A stretch of 64,000 nucleotides of DNA from Styela clava (Eukaryota > Chordata > Ascidiacea > Stolidobranchia > Styelidae), in assembly GCF_964204865.1 (NCBI RefSeq), contig NC_135252.1, forward strand, positions 13,475,383 through 13,539,382, written 5' to 3'. Both the position numbers and the translations under genes were made by a program. This document shows, in pieces, positions 60,301 through 64,000 of this stretch. The number at the start of each line of letters is the position of its first letter. Within the stretch, counting starts at the first letter, position 1. Below the pieces are notes generated by a model, which was not told the origin of the DNA, did no database searches, and worked only from the letters and a program-made list of their open reading frames with translations.

Positions 60301-63300
60301 ATTCCACTCGACTTTGTAATTGTTTGGCTTGTGGTTTCTCATTATTCGGCCGCAGTATCTATAAATCCAAGATGCAAAAACGTTGTATAAAAAAATTTAA
60401 AACAGTAATTCTGTGGGTGCAATTAATAGTTATCTATGATTTATTGAACATGCTAAAAACTTTCGATTGAGATATAACCACCATTCAAGTTGAGTTCAAA
60501 TCTAATACAATAAATATACTAAGTTAGGAAGTAGGAATTCGCATCAAATTCTCATTTCAAAGCAGACTGTGTGACAAATCTGATTGCTTTAAAAATTTTA
60601 TTCGAGTCTATTTTAAAAATCAATAGTAGAAATGATGTGAAGTCATTTGATTAGCCATTGACGGCGGTGGTTCCAAAATTGTGAATGTTAATATATTTTG
60701 AGTTCATTGAAATATCGAATTTTTAAGTCAAAATTGATGCATTACAGGAGTCTCTGTTAAATCTTCAAAATTTGATAATCGAACCTTTCTAGATAATTGT
60801 AGTGAAGTATCTGATTGAATTTGTTCCCAACTACCCATTCCATACTCATAAATACCAATTAATAAATTTGAGTCATCTTCTGATGTCCATTCACAATCCC
60901 ATCCACGAATCGGTTTGACTGGAATAGTTAACCTGAAACTATTAAAACAAAGTATAGATAACAAATTTGTTGGTCATGATGGTGTAGTAATTAAAGCGTT
61001 AGGCCTAAGTATGAAGGCATAGGAAGAGTTCTTGGGTTCATACCCCATTCCCACCACCTTATTTAGGGTGTAATAAAATTGGTAGGCCTAATAGGAAAGA
61101 TTCATGTCCGACAAAATATAGTCGTAACTAATGTCTCAAAGTTCATACCCCATACCCACCGCTCACCGAGGGTGTAACGAATTGGGTAGGCAAAATGCTA
61201 ACTGAAAAGATTCAGATCCTGAAAAAAAGTCATTACCGAATTGTGCATGGCCTTGTTCAAAAGTAATCTAACAAAGATTTCATTATTGAACGAACATACT
61301 TTTTTCTTTCCTCTGCAACTTTTGACATAACTTCCACTAATGGTTGTAATTCTTCGATACACGCCATTGTTGTTTTTACAGATACTGATGCACCGCCGAT
61401 ACGAAATGAAGGTCCTCGCTTAGAGTTCTGTTGAGTGGGTTGATCGACTTCCTATAATCAAAATGCTTTGGAATGAAATTTTCAGAGATGACTTGTCTGC
61501 AGGGATGTCCACAGTTATATTCAAAATCAAATTTTCCAATTAAAAATTTCAGGCATTTCACATCTGATATGGAAGTTAAGAAATAGAAAATCAATCAAGA
61601 CAATGACTATTTAATATGTCTGTACTATTCTGCAATAAAAAATTAAATTTCTATCAATATACAAAGAATTGTGATAATTTTTTTTGATGAATATGACCTT
61701 TCTTAGAAATATTTAATACTCATCTTAGAATATATTCAAAAGAGTAAGTTTTTGAATTCTTGTCAACTCTGCTTATACATTGAGCAAAGTGTTCTTGAAA
61801 ATTATGCTTTTTTGTTCAAGAGACTTTGCCCGAAGTATGACCAGAAAATATGAGAGGAAATGCCAGGACCTACTGGGACATCGTGGTGCATACAAATTAA
61901 TGCATAAGGCTTATATAAGTTATAGTAATCATTCAAAAATAAATCTTAAAATTGAACAAATAGCCTAGGGGGCAGGATTGATTGGTTTTGCAGCTTTTCT
62001 AATACTCCAGCAGATTACCATTCCAGTTACATATAACTATCTTTCAGAAATGAATCTTATCCCAAGCTACAGTCTCTCACAGTAACTAAGCATTCATGTG
62101 ACAAATTGCTCATTACTTGAAAAATAAACTTGGTTTTACCAGATTTTGAAGAAGGCTTTTATTATAAGCTTGTAATAAATCTCTCAGTTGATTATCAAGC
62201 TGAACTCCAAGTCTTTTTAAGTCGGCTTCTGATTGGACGGTTAATTCAGCATCTCGTGCAATTGAATCCAACCTAAATACAAGTAGAACATAAATAGTTG
62301 AGACATCGAGCATAGATAACTACCAAATCATCAAGGGCACAAATTTATGAAATAGCCGTTGGGTATTTTAAAAACATTGAAGACCATTTTCTATTATTGT
62401 TGGACACAGGTATGGATAATTTTGTAAAATTATTGTTGTCGTCAAGGTTTATTTTGTTGATACTGTTGGTGGAATAAAATAGATTCTCTCATAATGGTCC
62501 AAATAATTACAAATTACCAGTTGGAACCACCAGAATGCTATTACTTTAATTTTTTTTTTCAAATTTTATCAAGTTCCACGAGATCAAATATTTTACACAA
62601 ATTTGTTATTTGTATGAATATCATCAACAAAGACACACACACTGCTCAGCTGCAGCCATACGTACTGGCACTGATTTTGAGGTTTTCGTATGTTCAAATA
62701 ACAGGCTTTATTTAGTGTATATTTCATAGGCTAGCTGTATTACAATTTGTCATTGAACCTCCGTGCCTGTATGGGTGTATGTATATCTGAGCATAGCTGT
62801 CCTATGTTCTTACTCTCTCTGTTGCACTTAAAGATGGAGTCGTTGGCTGGCTATCACTTTTTTTTTTAAATCTGGCCTACATGGCTTGATATTTCACTCA
62901 AAATTTGCTGTTATATTTATTAAATTCATGGGAACACTTTGACATTGAACCTTTGTGTCCATATATGTGATCATTATTAGCCTTCTTGTTTGTATTTACC
63001 TTTTTATTCTTGATTTTACATTAACCTCATTAAAACTATGTATCAATTTATTATGGATAATTAAGAACACGCCGCTAAACATCGAAAAAATTAAGGCTAA
63101 CATTTTTTTGTCAAATCGGTCGAAAAAATTTTCTATCAACAAACCTATCAAGTGGATCTCCAAATTTCCTGAAACTTTTTACGAATTTACGGACTTCTGT
63201 GCTCGTGAATCCAGAAAACTCATCTTTCTGTCTTCTCGTTCTACCTTTCTTCTTACTACTTGCATCATTATTCTCTTCTGCATCATCATCATCTGATGCA

Positions 63301-63938
63301 TCGTCATCTGAATCTTCTGATCCTGCATCACTGTCACTTCCACCATTGTGTATCTGAAAAGTTTTGTGAGAAGAAGCCATAAAAATATCCTTCAATATCT
63401 ACAAGAATTTAAGTGTGACTGTGGTAAAGTGCAAAGGAGTGAAACTTGTATGCATTTTAATGTGTGTATTAATTTTTAATGTTTTGAATGTATGCATTTT
63501 AAGCGTTGGAACTTATAGGTGCAGACAAAATTCAGTCTTTCCAAATAGATAGGATTCCATTATATACGAATGAGTGCCTGTCTAGAGCTTTGTTTAGAGT
63601 GAGACATCCCGAAAAACTATTTACCAATTCACAATATAGGGAATTGATAAACATATTTTGGTATAGAATACATTCCATCCATACCTTGTTAATAAATACA
63701 ACTTAATGCGAACGTAAAAAAAAATAGATTCTCTTACTCGTAAAGATTTTCTTGCTCTCGGAGGAAGGTAAAGTTCAGCTTCCTGTTTCCTTCGCTCTTC
63801 CTCTTCAATTATTTTTCTGTCCGATTCAGGGATAATATCATCCCATTCCTTTAATCCGTCCCTACTGTCTTCATCCTCGTTACGAACAGTGGAAGTCGGA
63901 GTGGCATCTTCATCTTCGTCTATCGTGAATGTAGCAAA
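51313..63938 (-). CDS. CHD1: Chromodomain helicase DNA-binding protein 1 (CHD1/CHD2 type), C-terminal half, 18 exons; 5' part beyond the right edge
   Basis: Exons, 5' to 3': 63938-63738, 63353-63145, 62272-62140, 61451-61300, 60932-60785, 60358-60137, 59426-59190, 58762-58664, 57948-57873, 57495-57399, 56891-56754, 56391-56283, 55859-55764, 54679-54561, 53643-53596, 52063-52019, 51867-51799, 51709-51313. All junctions are GT/AG and keep the frame; the total is 2,595 bases, exactly 865 codons with the stop. It begins in the post-helicase segment ([20 protein letters not shown]). An acidic stretch, the SANT domain ([26 protein letters not shown]) and SLIDE domain ([20 protein letters not shown]) follow. 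Then come lysine-rich linkers and the CHCT/DUF4208 domain ([44 protein letters not shown]). The tail is Arg/His/Ser-rich, with YHGQGH as in vertebrate CHD1. CHD1 spaces nucleosomes on transcribed genes and binds H3K4me3 through chromodomains not visible here. CHD1 and CHD2 cannot be separated from this part alone. Confidence 0.94.
52267..52819. mobile_element. TA-flanked TIR element in a CHD1 intron (ends CCGTGTTTCCCC), with minisatellite
   Basis: It starts ccgtgtttcccccaaaataa and ends tcagggaaacacgg; TA lies on both outer sides (52265-52266, 52820-52821), as in TA-targeting elements. The ends of this family (TTTCCCCGAAAATAAGAC) recur at 23806-23830. The right half is an 18-bp minisatellite. 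No transposase. Confidence 0.7.
52588..52815. repeat. 18-bp minisatellite, about 12 units
   Basis: The unit cagggtaggtcttatttt repeats with single-base changes (caggctagg, attgtcagg). Because 18 is a multiple of three and the unit lacks stops, both strands stay open with a six-residue repeat (RVGLIF in the plus frame). This is not a gene. Confidence 0.93.
53864..54163. mobile_element. hAT/Charlie-type MITE, 300 bp, with 8-bp target duplication
   Basis: It begins cagtggttctcaaacggtgg and ends tcaagaacaactg, the usual CAGTGGTTCTCAA ends. gcttaaag flanks both sides exactly (53856-53863, 54164-54171). It lies in the CHD1 intron between the exons at 54561 and 53643. Confidence 0.88.
55112..55590. 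mobile_element. hAT-type MITE, 479 bp, with 8-bp target duplication
   Basis: It begins caggggtgggcaacttctct and ends gttgcccacccctg. Flanks are atttagag (55104-55111) and ctttagag (55591-55598), seven of eight bases alike. It lies in a CHD1 intron. The interior has gtgggccgg words, as is common in CAGGGGTGGGCAA elements. Confidence 0.87.
57042..57070. repeat. Perfect 12-bp hairpin in a CHD1 intron
   Basis: cacccccataaa, a five-base loop, then tttatgggggtg. It has no T-tract or other context that gives it a role. Confidence 0.8.
60968..61215. repeat. SINE-like dimeric repeat in a CHD1 intron
   Basis: Two diverged copies of a block with gttcataccccattcccacc (about 61036 and 61140), then 'aggg tgtaa..aattgg taggc' (about 61066 and 61169). 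The first copy has tgatggtgtagtaattaaag upstream, which resembles a weak box A, and gggttcatacccc resembles box B. It may be a tRNA-derived SINE with a duplicated body. Confidence 0.5.
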
Positions 63939-64000
63939 CTGAAATTAGAATCAAAATTGAAACTTTGGCGTCCTGCGAGTGCCCACCTCTGAATGAACAA

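Overview
This is an AT-rich animal nuclear window. Spliced genes with GT/AG introns, Mediator, RFC and CHD1 components, the centriolar protein MDM1, a tRNA-derived SINE and many hAT-like MITEs all point to a metazoan. A compact invertebrate deuterostome such as a tunicate is my best guess, but no single feature proves it.

Layout. 1-10 kb is repeat-rich and holds one intronless seven-transmembrane receptor-like gene (4876-6039). 10.03-16.72 kb is a complete Mutator-like (MULE) DNA transposon with an 11-bp target duplication and very long inverted ends made of ~186-bp tandem units. Its degraded gene joins a zinc-finger/DDE transposase to a Ulp1-type cysteine protease. A 5'-truncated LINE follows (to ~19.5 kb), then intronless CZIB (19667-20155) and PPIE (20834-21724). 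21.7-31.2 kb is mostly repeats: MITEs, a LINE fragment and a dispersed palindrome-bearing family. RFC4 (31228-32283, +) and MDM1 (33644-35794, -) converge and both lack introns.

36.87-41.88 kb is a second MULE of the same superfamily. It shares the terminal bases, but its ~185-bp arrays are strongly diverged and its gene has lost the 5' half. 42.27-44.25 kb is a TIR element whose core is an alternating 172/191-bp tandem array. ABT1 (44764-46148, three exons, tRNA-SINE in intron 1) and single-exon MED17 (47063-49135) follow on the plus strand.

51.3-64 kb is the 3' half of a CHD1-type chromatin remodeller on the minus strand. I could join 18 exons, giving exactly 865 codons including the stop. 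The ATPase and chromodomains lie beyond the right edge. Its introns carry several MITEs, an 18-bp minisatellite and a SINE-like repeat.

The host genes are housekeeping functions: cyclophilin/spliceosome, clamp loading, pre-rRNA processing, Mediator head and nucleosome spacing. They form no pathway or operon that I can show. The most unusual material is the pair of satellite-armed MULE/Ulp1 elements, the dimeric tandem array, and two 18-19-bp micro-insertions each flanked by short direct duplications.
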